Assembly: GCF_014200755.1 (NCBI RefSeq)
Contig: NZ_JACHCM010000006.1
Coordinates: forward strand, 124,001 to 188,000
Length of the DNA: 64,000 nt
Direction of reading: 5' to 3'
Source: Rhodanobacter sp. ANJX3
Lineage (GTDB): Bacteria; Pseudomonadota; Gammaproteobacteria; Xanthomonadales; Rhodanobacteraceae
The notes beneath the pieces are model-generated. The model was not told the origin of the DNA. It ran no database searches and saw only the letters and a program-made list of their open reading frames with translations. Within the stretch, counting starts at the first letter, position 1; every line of letters starts with the position of its first letter. Shown here in pieces: positions 32,001 to 41,957 of this stretch. A program made the translations under genes and the position numbers.

Positions 32001-32986
32001 GCCTCGTCCAGGATCAAATCACGCTCATCGACGACGACGCGCACACCCGGCATATCCATCAGCTTGCGCAGCTCGCCGGGCGTAAATGCGGCCTGCGCCG
32101 GCCCACGGCGCGCCAGCAGACAAACCTCGCGCACTTGGCTTTCGCGCAGCGCGGCCAGCGCCTCGTCGGCGATATCGGTGACCGCCAGCTCGCCCACAGG
32201 CGTGACCAGAATGCGCGCAATATCCAGCGCCACATTGCCCAGCCCCAGTACCACGGCGGTACGGCCGGAAAAATCGACCGGCAGGTCGCGAACATCCGGA
32301 TGGCCGTTGTACCAGCCGACGAAAGCCGAGGCGCTCAGCACGTTGGCAAGCTCGGCACCGGGTACGTCCAACGGCCGGCTGACAGAACCGCCGGTGGCAT
32401 AAAGCACGGCATCGTAGTGCGCCAGCAACTCCTCCCGCCGCACATCCTTACCGACCTGCACGTTGCCGAAAAACCGCACGCTGGGCAGGCGAGCAATCGC
32501 GTCGAAGCTCTCGGTGACGGATTTGATCTTCGGATGATCGGGCGCGACGCCGTAGCGCACCAGCCCATACGGCGTGGGCAGGCGTTCGAAGATATCGACC
32601 GCACTGCCCGGCAGCTGCTTGAGCAATTCCTCAGTCGCATAAAAGCCGGAGGGCCCCGAGCCGACGACGGCAAATCGCCGCGGTGCCGATCCCATCGATG
32701 GCGTGCGCGCGGCCGGCGCACTGTCGTCCCGGCTTTGCGTGATCACCGGATAGATCTTCGAGAGCCGCGCGTTCAGCCCGATGTCTTCCAGCATCGCTTC
32801 GGGCACCGCGCTGTCCGGATGAATCGCCCGCACCGGGCATTCGGAAAGACAGGCGTTACAGTCGATGCAGACGTCCGGGTCGATGTAGAGCATGTCGGGC
32901 CCGATGCGAAACGCATCGACCGGACAGACGTCCACGCACTTCGTGTACTTGCTGTCCACACAGGTTCGGGTGACCACGTACGCCAT
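29039..32986 (-). CDS. Ferredoxin + NADP reductase + molybdopterin oxidoreductase fusion
   Basis: 1315 aa in one frame. Residues 1-60: FdxA-type ferredoxin with Cys9, 17, 21 and CxxCxxCxxxC (Cys40, 43, 46, 50), fitting a 3Fe-4S plus 4Fe-4S pair. Residues 103-490: adrenodoxin/FprA-type NADP reductase with FAD loop GSGPSG (109-114) and a second Rossmann GLGNVALDIARIL (248-260). After a linker (about 525-585), residues 590-1310 form a bis-MGD molybdopterin oxidoreductase with its own 4Fe-4S ligands Cys593, 596, 600, 628. The usual Mo-ligand region reads SASSLDQMPHQL with no Cys. Electrons could flow NADPH-FAD-FeS-Mo within one chain. Cytoplasmic: no Tat signal. Substrate unknown. A GGAGAG site precedes the ATG. 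Confidence 0.9.
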   Translation of the reverse strand: MAYVVTRTCVDSKYTKCVDVCPVDAFRIGPDMLYIDPDVCIDCNACLSECPVRAIHPDSAVPEAMLEDIGLNARLSKIYPVITQSRDDSAPAARTPSMGSAPRRFAVVGSGPSGFYATEELLKQLPGSAVDIFERLPTPYGLVRYGVAPDHPKIKSVTESFDAIARLPSVRFFGNVQVGKDVRREELLAHYDAVLYATGGSVSRPLDVPGAELANVLSASAFVGWYNGHPDVRDLPVDFSGRTAVVLGLGNVALDIARILVTPVGELAVTDIADEALAALRESQVREVCLLARRGPAQAAFTPGELRKLMDMPGVRVVVDERDLILDEASAADLDTPLNSEARQNVALLREAQARTVDGDRVIRLVFKTSPEAFDGVDGRVASIRGVINTLQRHQDGSVVARATNERLQLSADLVINATGYQGVALDGVAFDAERSVITHREGRVLSEPGDVQNREYAVGWIKRGASGVIGSNRQCAAQTVRHITADMAAIPSSAAATQADMLALLTERGVDVVSFDDWRLLDRHEREQGEAQRRPRRKEVGVATMLEVIRRGRTPTAAAPNVTGASAKAPDIAAGTAADAPKASLKVHYRTCTLCEAMCGIKIELDGQRIVSIAGDPDDPHSRGHICPKGYALQDLHNDPERIRTPMKRVGDTWLPISWDDALDEVATRLVAIQKQHGNDAVAAYWGNPTAHNLGLMLTLPTFRGQLRTRNVFSASSLDQMPHQLVSYLMYGHSQLFTIPDIDRTDYMLMLGANPAASNGSLMSAGDVLGRLQGITKRGGRIVLIDPRRSETAHYVSEHQFIQPGTDALFLLGLLQIIIDRRLTKPERLADLVVGWNELPKLLNVLPLDRISELTGIAAANIERIAVAFAGAKTAVCYGRMGVSTQSFGTLNHWLIQLLNILTGNLDRAGGMMFTTPAVDLLKSSGRGGFNRYQSRVRKLPEFSRELPTSILAEEILTPGEGQVRAFVSVAGNPVLSSPNGRQVDEALAQLDFMVAVDFYLNETTRHAHILLPPTGPLEHEQYDLVFNLLAVRNVAKYTGPLFEHAEGARSDWQIFSELTTRMQRLKTKHAPLGKRLKQRASERVSRWLTPARILDLGLRSGPYGKGLNPLQRINPFGNTGLTLAALKKHPHGLDLGPLQPCLPQRLFTKDKKIQLMPAVLIEDLQRLAQHYAADAVAPGLVLIGRRDLRTNNSWMHNSQRLVKGRDRCALFVHPQDAAALGIHDRQTAHLASAKGEIVVTVKLTDEIKRGVVSLPHGWGHHRSGMRISTAQASPGVSINDVTDDQVVDALSGNAVLNGVPVTLHAMAEVDVAS

Positions 32987-33409
32987 CGCTGCTCTCCAGG
33001 ATCGGACCGACCCACCGACCGAATCGAGACAGTACAGAGAAATGCGCGATAGAGAAATCCGAAAAAAATGGAACTTGCCCAGCGTCCGCGCGCCTCATGA
33101 CGCCAAGCGGTCACACCGCCGTGTTTCCCTGCGACGAACGCCTTGCACGGCGCGCCTATCGCACCGCAACGCAGCATGAGTCCGAACGCAAGCATGCGTA
33201 TGCTCGGAGCGAAGCGCGACGCTCACGTCGTGCGGCGGTGTCGACGGGGAATCGGCACGAAGCTATGTCGGTGACCACATCGGCGCGCCAGGGGAACCCA
33301 GCCATCACAGGCCGATGCGCTCCATGCGCACCGGCGTACGCAGGCAGTAACGCCAGAGTTGAACCACCAGCGACATCACCGATTCGATCCATCCAGGGGG
33401 CTTCGCACG
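32987..33409. other. Intergenic region, divergent promoters
   Basis: About 420 bp between the minus-strand fusion gene and satP. I see no convincing gene, hairpin or RNA; it must contain both promoters. It includes a short GACCGACCCACCGACCG near-repeat at about 33004. Confidence 0.4.
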
Positions 33410-33991
33410 ATGAGCAACGAACACATACCCACCAAATTTTCCAACCCGGCGCCGCTGGGCCTGGCCGGCTTCGCACTGACCACTTGGCTGCTCAGCATGA
33501 TCAACGCCGGCTGGTTCAGCGGCGACGGCATGAACATGGTGCTGGCGGTGGCGCTGGCGTATGGCGGCACCGCGCAGATGATCGCCGGCGTGATGGAGCT
33601 GCCGCGCGGCAATACCTTCGGCGCCACGGCTTTCGTCAGCTACGGCGCGTTCTGGTGGTCGTTCGCGCTGTTCGTGCTGTTTCTGCACGACAAGGTGCCG
33701 ACCGCCTTCGTCGGCTGGTACCTCTTCATGTGGGGCTTTTTCACCCTGTACATGTGGGTGGCAACATGGAAGGCCGCGCGAGCGCTGCAGCTGGTGTTTC
33801 TGGCGCTGTGGATCACCTTCTTCCTGCTCGCGGCGGGCGAATGGACGGGCATGCCGGGCCTGAAGGTGGCGGGAGGCTACGGCGGCCTGATTACCGCGGC
33901 GTTCGCTTTTTATCTATCCGCCGCCGAAGTGATCAACGATGCGCATCAGCGCACCGTGCTGCCGATCGGTGCACCGGGCGCGGCACACTGA
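33410..33991 (+). CDS. satP: Acetate/succinate transporter, SatP (GPR1/FUN34/YaaH) family
   Basis: 193 aa with six TM helices. The family signature NPAPLGLAGFALTTW stands right at the start of TM1, and the second block GGTAQMIAGVMELPRGNTFGATAF is typical. It moves acetate or succinate across the inner membrane. The ATG at 33410 follows AGGGGG by nine bases and gives the normal length; the frame is open further upstream but without family sequence. Followed by a terminator. Confidence 0.93.
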   Translation: MSNEHIPTKFSNPAPLGLAGFALTTWLLSMINAGWFSGDGMNMVLAVALAYGGTAQMIAGVMELPRGNTFGATAFVSYGAFWWSFALFVLFLHDKVPTAFVGWYLFMWGFFTLYMWVATWKAARALQLVFLALWITFFLLAAGEWTGMPGLKVAGGYGGLITAAFAFYLSAAEVINDAHQRTVLPIGAPGAAH

Positions 33992-34041
33992 TGCCGACGT
34001 CGCTTTCGGTTACCGTGTGCAACTGACATCGCGTTGAGGAA

Positions 34042-34074
34042 AAACAAAGGCCACGATCATCGTGGCCTTTGTTT
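34042..34074. terminator. Bidirectional intrinsic terminator
   Basis: Fourteen-bp perfect stem (34042-34055 with 34061-34074) with loop ATCAT; A/T outer ends give T-rich tails on both strands. It separates the convergent satP and protease genes. Confidence 0.85.
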
Positions 34075-34095
34075 CTTTACATAGCTTGTCGATCG

Positions 34096-36111
34096 TCAAT
34101 GATCGTCGACGTGCAGGTTTTGCATCAGCCCATCGAGCTTGGCCTTCATGGCAGGCTGCGGCTGCGTGCCGTCCACCGCCACCCCGACGCTGTACAGCAC
34201 CGACGGTGTGGCGTTACCCGTGGCGCCCGCCGTAGTCGCAATCTGCATTTCGCCGTTGTCGCTCTGCGCGACGCTGTCATACGGATGGTGCTGGTGCGTG
34301 AGCTTGTTCCATTCGCTCTTGAAGTCGTCGTCCAGATCCGCCGAGGGCGCGACGTGGCGCTGGATATTGATCTGATCCGGATCGTTGGCATTGGCGAATA
34401 CCTGGACATCGCCGACATCCCAGACGACCTTGCCATGATCGTCGAAAAAGCCGAAGCCCAGCATCAGCAGGCTGTCCTGCTCGATCTTCTGTAGCGAGGG
34501 CACAAACGAGAAATTCAGCCGATGGGTGCGATAGCTGAAGCGCTTGCCGTAGTCGACGTCGAGCGCGACGCCTCTCAGCGGCGTCGGCAGCAGCGCGGTG
34601 TTTTTCTGGTAATCCTTCCACTGCGCCAGCGTGCCGCCGTAGGCCACGTCGATGAAGTCGGTGAGCACGTTCATGTCGGCCACGCTGTCGTAATCGTGGC
34701 CGCCCGGCGCAAAGCGCATCATCGTCACGTAGCCGTCGGGCACCGGCAGCGAAAAGGTGACCACGCGCACGTTCATGTACGGCATGTCCCAGATGCGCAC
34801 CTGCCAGCGGCGTTGCCATGCATCGACGTGCACGGTGTCCGTGGCCGGCTTGCCCAACGAGGTGATCTTGATTTCTTCGGAGCCCACGCGCCGCTGGAAA
34901 ATGCCGACCTTGGCCAGCTGATCCATCAGCATTACTGGATTGCCGTATAGCGCGCTGGCAGCGAGGTTATCCGGCTTGCGCAGATGGAACAGGATATTGC
35001 TCTTGGCCACGCCGGCGGTGACGTAGCCGTTGTCGGACAGCGGAATCTTCTTGCTGGATTTGCCGATCACCTCCCAGTCGCCCGTGGTGCTGCGGACGAT
35101 CAGCCCAGGAAACCCACTCTGCCGTGCCGCACTGTGCAAAATGCGGCTGGAGCCGTCGCCGCGCGGAAACAGCTTGTCCGCATCCTTGCCGAGCAGCAGC
35201 TTGATCTGCGTATCGGTGTAGGCATTGAAGCGCTTGGTATACGCGGCGCTGAAATCGGCGAAGCTCAGCGGCAGCGCGAATTGATCCTTCAGAATGTTGT
35301 TCTGCGTGGTATCGAAAATATCCAGCTGATACGGCACGCGCTGATCCATCACGGCCAGATGATCGGGCGCCTTCAGTATCAGGCCGATCGGCAGCGCGTA
35401 ATTGAGGTTTTCGTTGGCCGACTTCATCAGCACGATGCCGATCAGCTTGCCGTCCTTGTCCAGCAGCGGACCGCCGCTGTTACCCGGCGAAGCGGCGGCG
35501 GAGAAGCGCATCCATTTCCAGCGGCCGTCCTGATCTTCCGGCGTGTCGGAGGTGTAGAGGCCGTCGCGAATCACCACGCCGGTGCCCAGCGCGTTGCCCA
35601 CGGCGTAGACCACGGCATTCAACGACGGGCTGGTGTCGACCTCCAGCGCGACGGCGTTGGCCGGCGGCTTGACCAGCGAGAACACGACGAAATCTTCCTG
35701 CAGCGAATATTTCTCGATCTTGTCGATGGCGTAGACGTTGCCGCTGGCATCGCGCAGCGCCGGCGGCCCCCACAAGCTGCCGATGCCGACCTGCAGCACG
35801 TGGCCGGCGGTGACGTAGCGGTTGTTGCCGATCGCGAAGGCGGTGCCGATCGAGAAGTATTTGTCGTTGCGCTCCTGGAATGGCAGCAGCTCGAGCGGCA
35901 GCGGTTTTTCGTAGGTCAGCGGATCGTTCAGCGGCTTGGCCGCGACCACTTCGAACGTGGCCGCCTGAATCTTAGGCAGTACGGCTGGATCGAGGCTGGC
36001 GGCGTGCGCGCTGGTCGCCGCGTAAAAGCCAATCAGCGCCAGCAGAGCCCACCGCCGGGCCATCGACGCCGAAGCACCCGCGCGGTGCCGAATCACTTGC
36101 AGAACGTGCAT
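34096..36111 (-). CDS. Secreted trypsin-like serine protease (S1 fold)
   Basis: 671 aa with a signal peptide ending at about residue 37 (TSAHA). The catalytic triad is readable: His104 in YVTAGHVL, Asp140 in QEDFVVF, Ser212 in SPGNSGGPLL. About 400 further residues follow with no PDZ or other domain I recognise. The ATG at 36111 has AAAGGA six bases upstream; residues 1-16 give a long n-region, and Met17 is an alternative start. Likely a periplasmic quality-control or degradative enzyme; the C-terminal half is a domain of unknown function. Confidence 0.75.
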   Translation of the reverse strand: MHVLQVIRHRAGASASMARRWALLALIGFYAATSAHAASLDPAVLPKIQAATFEVVAAKPLNDPLTYEKPLPLELLPFQERNDKYFSIGTAFAIGNNRYVTAGHVLQVGIGSLWGPPALRDASGNVYAIDKIEKYSLQEDFVVFSLVKPPANAVALEVDTSPSLNAVVYAVGNALGTGVVIRDGLYTSDTPEDQDGRWKWMRFSAAASPGNSGGPLLDKDGKLIGIVLMKSANENLNYALPIGLILKAPDHLAVMDQRVPYQLDIFDTTQNNILKDQFALPLSFADFSAAYTKRFNAYTDTQIKLLLGKDADKLFPRGDGSSRILHSAARQSGFPGLIVRSTTGDWEVIGKSSKKIPLSDNGYVTAGVAKSNILFHLRKPDNLAASALYGNPVMLMDQLAKVGIFQRRVGSEEIKITSLGKPATDTVHVDAWQRRWQVRIWDMPYMNVRVVTFSLPVPDGYVTMMRFAPGGHDYDSVADMNVLTDFIDVAYGGTLAQWKDYQKNTALLPTPLRGVALDVDYGKRFSYRTHRLNFSFVPSLQKIEQDSLLMLGFGFFDDHGKVVWDVGDVQVFANANDPDQINIQRHVAPSADLDDDFKSEWNKLTHQHHPYDSVAQSDNGEMQIATTAGATGNATPSVLYSVGVAVDGTQPQPAMKAKLDGLMQNLHVDDH

Positions 36112-36316
36112 GAATATCCTTTCATTGAGTCCGCCTTTCATTGAATTCGCCTTGAGATGAGCCGTCGTTGAACTCCCTCCGGAATCCTGACTGGCGACGG
36201 CCGCTCGCGGATATTGACATGCCGATGCAGCGCTTGCACTGGCACCGACAAGGCCATTCACGGGCAGCACCGCAGACAGGATTGAGCCGGCACGACACAC
36301 CCCCATATAGGATGAT

Positions 36317-39300
36317 GTGACCCTCTCTTCGCCACCGCACGGACCCTCGCCGATGCGCCTGGATATGGACCCGCTGGACAGCTTCCATCCGGCAGTTGCG
36401 GGCTGGTTTCGTCGCGCCTTTGCGGTGCCCACGGCGGCGCAGGCGCAGGCATGGCCGTCGATTCGCGCGGGCCGCCATACGCTGGTCGCGGCGCCGACCG
36501 GATCGGGCAAGACGCTGACGGCGTTCCTGGCCGCGATCGATGCGCTGGTCTGCGAAGGCGTGGCCCACGGTGGCGTACTGCCTGACGCCACTCGCGTGCT
36601 CTACGTGTCGCCGCTGAAGGCGCTGTCGAACGATATCCAGATCAACCTGGAGCTGCCGCTGCAGGGCATTCGCGCGGAGCTGGAAAAACTCGGCCTGCCC
36701 GACGTCGCTATCCGCACCGCAGTGCGTACCGGCGACACGCCGCAGGCGGAGCGGGCGCTGCTGCGCAAACAGCCGCCGCATATTCTGGTAACCACGCCCG
36801 AATCGCTCTACGTGCTGCTTGGCTCGGCCTCCGGCCGCGCGATGCTGGCCGGCGTGCAGTCGGTCATCGTCGACGAGATTCACGCCATGGCCGGCAGCAA
36901 GCGCGGCTCGCATCTGGCGCTATCGCTGGAACGGCTGCAGTCGCTGTGCCAGCGACAACTGCTGCGCATCGGCTTGTCGGCGACCCAGAAGCCCATCGAA
37001 GAAGTCGCCCACTTTTTAGTGGGCGCTCACTGTTCACTCTCCCCCGCGCGGGGAGAGTGTTGGGGTGAGGGGCTGGGGTCGCGCAGAAGTGACGACGAAG
37101 CGCCTAACGAAAGCGACACTCCCGCGAGCACCCGCCCCTCGCCCTGCCCTTTCCCCGATGGGGAGAGGGGGAATGTCGCCTGTACCATCATCGATGTGGG
37201 CCACACCCGCCAGCGCGACCTCGCCATCGCCGTGCCGCCGGTGCCGCTGGAAGCGGTGATGTCGAACGATGGCTGGGAGCTGGTCTACAACCAGGTCGCG
37301 GCGCTGGTGCAGGCGCATCGCACTACGCTGGTGTTCGTCAACACGCGGCGGATGGCCGAGCGTGCGGCGCGGCATCTGTCCGACCGGCTGGGCAAGGAAA
37401 CCGTGGCGGCTCATCACGGCAGCCTTTCCAAGGAGCTGCGGCTGGACGCGGAACAGCGGCTAAAGCGCGGCGAGCTGTCCGTGCTGGTGGCCACCGCGTC
37501 GCTGGAGCTGGGCATCGATATCGGCGATGTCGATCTGGTGTGCCAGCTCGGTTCCCCGCGCTCGATCGCGGCGTTTCTGCAGCGCGCCGGGCGCTCCGGT
37601 CACAGCATCGACGGCACGCCGAAGGCGCGGCTTTTTCCGACCACCCGCGACGACCTGGTCGAATGCACCGCGCTGCTGGACTGCGTGCGGCGCGGCGAGC
37701 TCGATGTGCTGATCCTGCCGCCGCAGCCGCTCGACGTACTGGCGCAGCAGATCATTGCCGAGGTGGCGTGCCAGGAATGGAGCGAGGACGCACTCTACGA
37801 TCTGGTCCGCCGCGCTTGGCCCTACCGCCTGCTGGAACGCGCCGATTTCGACGCCGTGGTGAAAATGCTGGCCGAGGGGTTCACCACCCGCCAGGGCGCG
37901 CGCGCCGCTTACGTCCATCGCGATGCGGTGCATGGCCAGCTGCGCGCGCGGCGCAGCGCGCGGCTCACCGCGCTGATGTCCGGCGGCACCATTCCCGACA
38001 CGGCCGATTACAAGGTCGTGCTGGAGCCGCAGGCCATCATCGTCGGCACGGTGAACGAGGATTTCGCGGTCGAGAGCATGGCCGGTGACATTTTCCAGCT
38101 CGGCAACACCAGCTATCGCATCCAGCGCGTGGAGCGCGATCGCCTGCGCGTGGAAGACGCGCGCGGCGCGCCGCCGAGTATCCCGTTCTGGCTGGGTGAA
38201 GCGCCGGGGCGCAGCAGGGAATTATCGTTTGGCGTGTCGCGCCTGCGCGGCGACATCGAGGCACAGCTCGACGCGGGTGGCGCGCCGGCTGCCCTGAGCT
38301 GGCTGAGCGAGCAGCTGCAGTTGAACGGCGAGGCCGCGCAGCAGCTGGTCGACTATCTGGCGCGCGCCAAGGCCGCGCTCGGCGCGCTGCCGACGCAATC
38401 CACGTTGATCCTGGAGCGCTTTTTCGACGAGTCCGGCGGCACCCAGCTGGTGATCCACACGCCGTGGGGCAGCCGCGTCAATCGCGCGTGGGGGCTGGCG
38501 CTGCGCAAGCGCTTTTGTCGCCAGTTCAATTTTGAGCTGCAGGCGGCGGCGACCGAGGATGCGATCGTGCTGTCGCTGTCGACCAGCCACAGCTTTCCCT
38601 TGGAAGAGGTCGCGCAATACCTGCACTCGAACACCGCCGAGCAGGTGTTGATCCAGGCCCTGCTCGATGCGCCGCTGTTCGGCGCGCGCTGGCGCTGGAA
38701 CGCGGTGACTGCGCTGGCGCTACCGCGCTTCGCGTCCGGCAAGAAAGTGCCGCCACCGCTGCAGCGGATGAAGAGCGAGGATCTGCTGGCCTCCGTGTTC
38801 CCCGATCAAGTCGCCTGCCTGGAAAACATCGTCGGCGAGCGCGAGGTGCCCGTACATCCACTGGTACGGCAAACCATGCACGACTGCCTGCGCGAGGCGA
38901 TGGATACCGACGGCTGGCTCGACTTATTGCGCGCGATGGAAAGCGGCGAAATCCGCATCGTCGCGCGCGACCTCACCGGCCCCAGCCCGCTGGCCGCCGA
39001 GGTGCTGAACGCCGCGCCCTACGCCTTCCTCGACGACGCGCCGCTGGAAGAGCGCCGCACCCAGGCCGTGCAGTCGCGCCAGTGGAACGGCGCCGACAGC
39101 GCCGACGATCTGGGCCGGCTCGATCCGGAAGCGATCGCCGCGGTGCGCGACGAGGCCTGGCCGCAGGTGCGCGATGCGGATGAAATGCACGAGGCGCTGA
39201 ATGTGCTCGGCTTCGTCACGGCCGAGGACGTCATCGCCAACACCGGCTGGGATACGTGGCTGCAGACGCTGGCCAAAGCCCATCGCGCCACGCGGCTGAT

Positions 39301-40858
39301 GCTGGCGCCGGACAAGCATGTCTGGACCTGCGCCGAAAACCTGCCACTGTGGCAGGCGCTGCATGCGCGCGCAGCGATGCAGCCGGCCATCGCCGCGCCC
39401 GCCGGCCATACGACGCAGGCATGGAGCCGCGACGATGCGCTGCTCGAACTGGTGCGGCATCGCCTGGGTGGATTGGGCCCGGTCACCGCGCGCGCGCTGG
39501 CGCAGTCGCTCGCCGTCGATATCGGCGAGATCGACCTGGCCCTGACGCGGCTGCAGACCGAGGGCTACGTGATGCAGGGCCGCTTCACGGCGGCCTCGGC
39601 CACCGACGATGCCAACGGCCTCGAATGGTGCGAGCGGCATCTGCTGGCACGCATCCATCGCTACACGCTGGGCCGTCTGCGGCGCGAGATCGAACCGGTC
39701 AGCCGACGCGAGCTGATGCGCTTTCTATTCGACTGGCAGCACGTATCCGCCGCCACCCGACTCAGCGGACCCGATGCCCTGCACGCCACGCTGAGTCAGC
39801 TGGAAGGTTTCGAGGCCGCCGCCGGCGCCTGGGAGTCGGAGATCCTGCCTGCGCGGATCGGCGACTATTCGATCAGCTGGCTGGACGATCTGTGCCGCGC
39901 CGGACGCATCGGCTGGAGCCGGCTGCGCGCGAGCAGTGGCACGGCCGGTCGCAGCGGTGGTCCGGTACGCAGCACGCCGATCGTGCTTCTTCCACGGCGC
40001 AGCATGGCCGTCTGGACGTCTGTTGCCACCAGTGTCGATACGCAGGAAGCGTTACTTTCGTCTCGCGCCCAGGCCGTGGCCGATGCGCTGCAGGCTCAGG
40101 GCGCGCTGTTCTTCGACGAGCTGATGAGCGCCACGCGACTTCTGCGCACCGAGATGGAAGACGCGCTGGGCGAACTCGTCGCCGCCGGCCGCGTCAGCGC
40201 CGACAGCTTCGCCGGCATGCGCGCCCTGCTGTTGCCCGCGGCCAAGCGCGACGCGCACCGGCACCGCCGCGTGCGTCGGCACGCGCTCAACGGCATCGAG
40301 GATGCAGGGCGCTGGTCGCTGGTGCGCACAGCCGTAGCATCTCCGTCCGACGAGCGTGATCCGGAAGCCGTCGAGCACATCGCACGCACGCTGCTGCGCC
40401 GCTACGGCGTGGTGTTCTGGAAGCTGCTGGAGCGCGAGGCGCCGTGGTTGCCGCCGTGGCGCGAATTGCGGCGGGTGTATCAGCGGCTGGAGGCGCGCGG
40501 CGAGATTCGCGGCGGCCGTTTCGTCGAGGGGCTGGTCGGCGAGCAGTTCGCTCTGCCCGAAGCGATTGCGCCGCTGCGCGCGGCGCGCAAGCGCGCGGAT
40601 GCGAGCGAACTGGTCTGCCTCAGCGGCTGCGACCCGCTGAATCTGGTCGGCACCGTGCTGGTCGGCGACAAGGTGCCGGCGCTGGCAGGCTCGCGCGTGC
40701 TGTACCGCGACGGCATGGCGATCGCCGCGCTGATCGCGGGCAAGGTGACGCCGTTGATCGAGCTGTCCGGTGTGGAACTGCAGCTGGCGCAGCAGGTGCT
40801 GCTACGCCATGCGCTGCCTCTGACCGACAGTATGGCCGCCCAGCAACAGCAGCAGTAA
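36317..40858 (+). CDS. lhr: Lhr-type ATP-dependent helicase
   Basis: 1513 aa, superfamily 2 'large helicase-related' protein for nucleic-acid repair. Walker A APTGSGKT (59-66), DEIH box (186-189), SAT (221-223), then the second RecA domain ([22 protein letters not shown]), a winged helix/Lhr core and a long C-terminal domain. Between the two RecA domains, residues about 236-287 are an extra segment encoded by a palindromic DNA repeat, absent from the family pattern. The GTG at 36317 has AGGA just before it; Met13 and Met17 are alternative starts. Divergent from the protease gene. Confidence 0.93.
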   Translation: MTLSSPPHGPSPMRLDMDPLDSFHPAVAGWFRRAFAVPTAAQAQAWPSIRAGRHTLVAAPTGSGKTLTAFLAAIDALVCEGVAHGGVLPDATRVLYVSPLKALSNDIQINLELPLQGIRAELEKLGLPDVAIRTAVRTGDTPQAERALLRKQPPHILVTTPESLYVLLGSASGRAMLAGVQSVIVDEIHAMAGSKRGSHLALSLERLQSLCQRQLLRIGLSATQKPIEEVAHFLVGAHCSLSPARGECWGEGLGSRRSDDEAPNESDTPASTRPSPCPFPDGERGNVACTIIDVGHTRQRDLAIAVPPVPLEAVMSNDGWELVYNQVAALVQAHRTTLVFVNTRRMAERAARHLSDRLGKETVAAHHGSLSKELRLDAEQRLKRGELSVLVATASLELGIDIGDVDLVCQLGSPRSIAAFLQRAGRSGHSIDGTPKARLFPTTRDDLVECTALLDCVRRGELDVLILPPQPLDVLAQQIIAEVACQEWSEDALYDLVRRAWPYRLLERADFDAVVKMLAEGFTTRQGARAAYVHRDAVHGQLRARRSARLTALMSGGTIPDTADYKVVLEPQAIIVGTVNEDFAVESMAGDIFQLGNTSYRIQRVERDRLRVEDARGAPPSIPFWLGEAPGRSRELSFGVSRLRGDIEAQLDAGGAPAALSWLSEQLQLNGEAAQQLVDYLARAKAALGALPTQSTLILERFFDESGGTQLVIHTPWGSRVNRAWGLALRKRFCRQFNFELQAAATEDAIVLSLSTSHSFPLEEVAQYLHSNTAEQVLIQALLDAPLFGARWRWNAVTALALPRFASGKKVPPPLQRMKSEDLLASVFPDQVACLENIVGEREVPVHPLVRQTMHDCLREAMDTDGWLDLLRAMESGEIRIVARDLTGPSPLAAEVLNAAPYAFLDDAPLEERRTQAVQSRQWNGADSADDLGRLDPEAIAAVRDEAWPQVRDADEMHEALNVLGFVTAEDVIANTGWDTWLQTLAKAHRATRLMLAPDKHVWTCAENLPLWQALHARAAMQPAIAAPAGHTTQAWSRDDALLELVRHRLGGLGPVTARALAQSLAVDIGEIDLALTRLQTEGYVMQGRFTAASATDDANGLEWCERHLLARIHRYTLGRLRREIEPVSRRELMRFLFDWQHVSAATRLSGPDALHATLSQLEGFEAAAGAWESEILPARIGDYSISWLDDLCRAGRIGWSRLRASSGTAGRSGGPVRSTPIVLLPRRSMAVWTSVATSVDTQEALLSSRAQAVADALQAQGALFFDELMSATRLLRTEMEDALGELVAAGRVSADSFAGMRALLLPAAKRDAHRHRRVRRHALNGIEDAGRWSLVRTAVASPSDERDPEAVEHIARTLLRRYGVVFWKLLEREAPWLPPWRELRRVYQRLEARGEIRGGRFVEGLVGEQFALPEAIAPLRAARKRADASELVCLSGCDPLNLVGTVLVGDKVPALAGSRVLYRDGMAIAALIAGKVTPLIELSGVELQLAQQVLLRHALPLTDSMAAQQQQQ
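37035..37169. repeat. Palindromic (REP/MITE-like) element inside lhr
   Basis: Two G/C-rich hairpins bracket the element: CACTCTCCCC-CGCGC-GGGGAGAGTG (37035-37059, 10-bp perfect stem) and CCCTTTCCCC-GAT-GGGGAGAGGG (37147-37169, 10 bp with one G-T). GGGGTGAGGGGC (37062-37073) and the CGCCCCTCGCCCTG stretch near 37133 can pair as well, so the whole forms one large inverted repeat. Similar CTCTCCCC/GGGGAGAG repeats are scattered through Xanthomonadales genomes. It keeps the lhr frame open. Confidence 0.75.
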
Positions 40859-40883
40859 GTGCGCTGCCCAGCCACCGCGCGAC

Positions 40884-41957
40884 TCAAAGCTTGAGATACC
40901 AGCGCCGTCGATCCATCGCGTAAACGATCAGCCACCACATCACTACGAACGCGAGCGCCCAGGCCAGCGACGCCACATAGGCCCCGGCCAGCGGCGTCAA
41001 CGGCTCGGCAAACAAGTGGCGATACAGCGGCTCCTGCCAGCCCAGCGCCGGCAGCACGATCTGCATCAGCTCGGAGCCGGCGTAGGCGGCGATCGCGTTG
41101 ATGCCGAAACGCCGACCCAGCGGCGGCCAGCCGTAGCGATCGATCAGCACGTGGAAAAGCAGCAGCGCCAGCGTCGACCAGCCCGCGCACCACAGCACAA
41201 ACGACGGCGTCCACAGATTCTTGTTGAGCGACTGCCACAGCGCCCACAGCGCACCGAGCAGCAGTGCGCCTACGCCGGCGATCAGTAGCGTTCTCGTACG
41301 CCCCTGGCGCAGCCAGCAACCTGCGCGCAGGCCGAGCAGCGCGGTCGCCAGCGAGGGCAGCGTGCCCAGCAGACCTTCGGGATCGTGGCCGCGGCCGCTC
41401 GCCGGGTCGATCAGATAGACGAAACGGCCAAACACCGCGCTGTCCACGCGGCTGGTGATATTGACCCACGGCGCCAGCGAACCGCCCCACCACAGCAGCG
41501 TGGCGTAACCGACCAGGAGCAGCGCAATCGCCGCCCACTGCGTGCGCGGTCTGGTGTAAATCGCCAATAGCGCCACAGCCGCGAAGCAGACGCCGATCCG
41601 TTGCAACACGCCGGGGAAGCGCAGGTGCGCGCCGGGCATCAGCAGCCACGCCAGCCCGTTGATCGCCACGCCCAGCGCAACGATGCGCAGCGCACGCCGG
41701 AGTGCCGCGCGCATCAACGGACCATGCGGGGCGCCCTGATCCAGTCGCGGCAGCAGGCCCAGCGCCACCGAAACGCCGACGACGAAGAGGAAGGTCGGAA
41801 AGATCAGATCGGTGGGCGTACAGCCGTCCCACACGGCATGATCCAGCGGCGCATACACATGACTCCAGTCACCCGGATCATTCACCAGCAGCATCGCTGC
41901 CACGGTGCAGCCGCGCAGCGCGTCGAGCGATGCCAGTCGCTTCATCGCCACGCGCAT
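40884..41957 (-). CDS. nagX: NagX-like membrane protein (acyltransferase, HGSNAT/DUF5009 type)
   Basis: 357 aa, about ten TM helices. The N-terminus KRLASLDALRGCTVAAMLLVNDPG and the following DLIFPTFLFVVGVSVAL are typical of the heparan-alpha-glucosaminide acetyltransferase-like family called NagX in chitin/GlcNAc regulons. Its exact reaction in bacteria is not established. The ATG overlaps the GH20 stop by one base (TGATG), so it is in the same operon. Confidence 0.85.
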   Translation of the reverse strand: MRVAMKRLASLDALRGCTVAAMLLVNDPGDWSHVYAPLDHAVWDGCTPTDLIFPTFLFVVGVSVALGLLPRLDQGAPHGPLMRAALRRALRIVALGVAINGLAWLLMPGAHLRFPGVLQRIGVCFAAVALLAIYTRPRTQWAAIALLLVGYATLLWWGGSLAPWVNITSRVDSAVFGRFVYLIDPASGRGHDPEGLLGTLPSLATALLGLRAGCWLRQGRTRTLLIAGVGALLLGALWALWQSLNKNLWTPSFVLWCAGWSTLALLLFHVLIDRYGWPPLGRRFGINAIAAYAGSELMQIVLPALGWQEPLYRHLFAEPLTPLAGAYVASLAWALAFVVMWWLIVYAMDRRRWYLKL

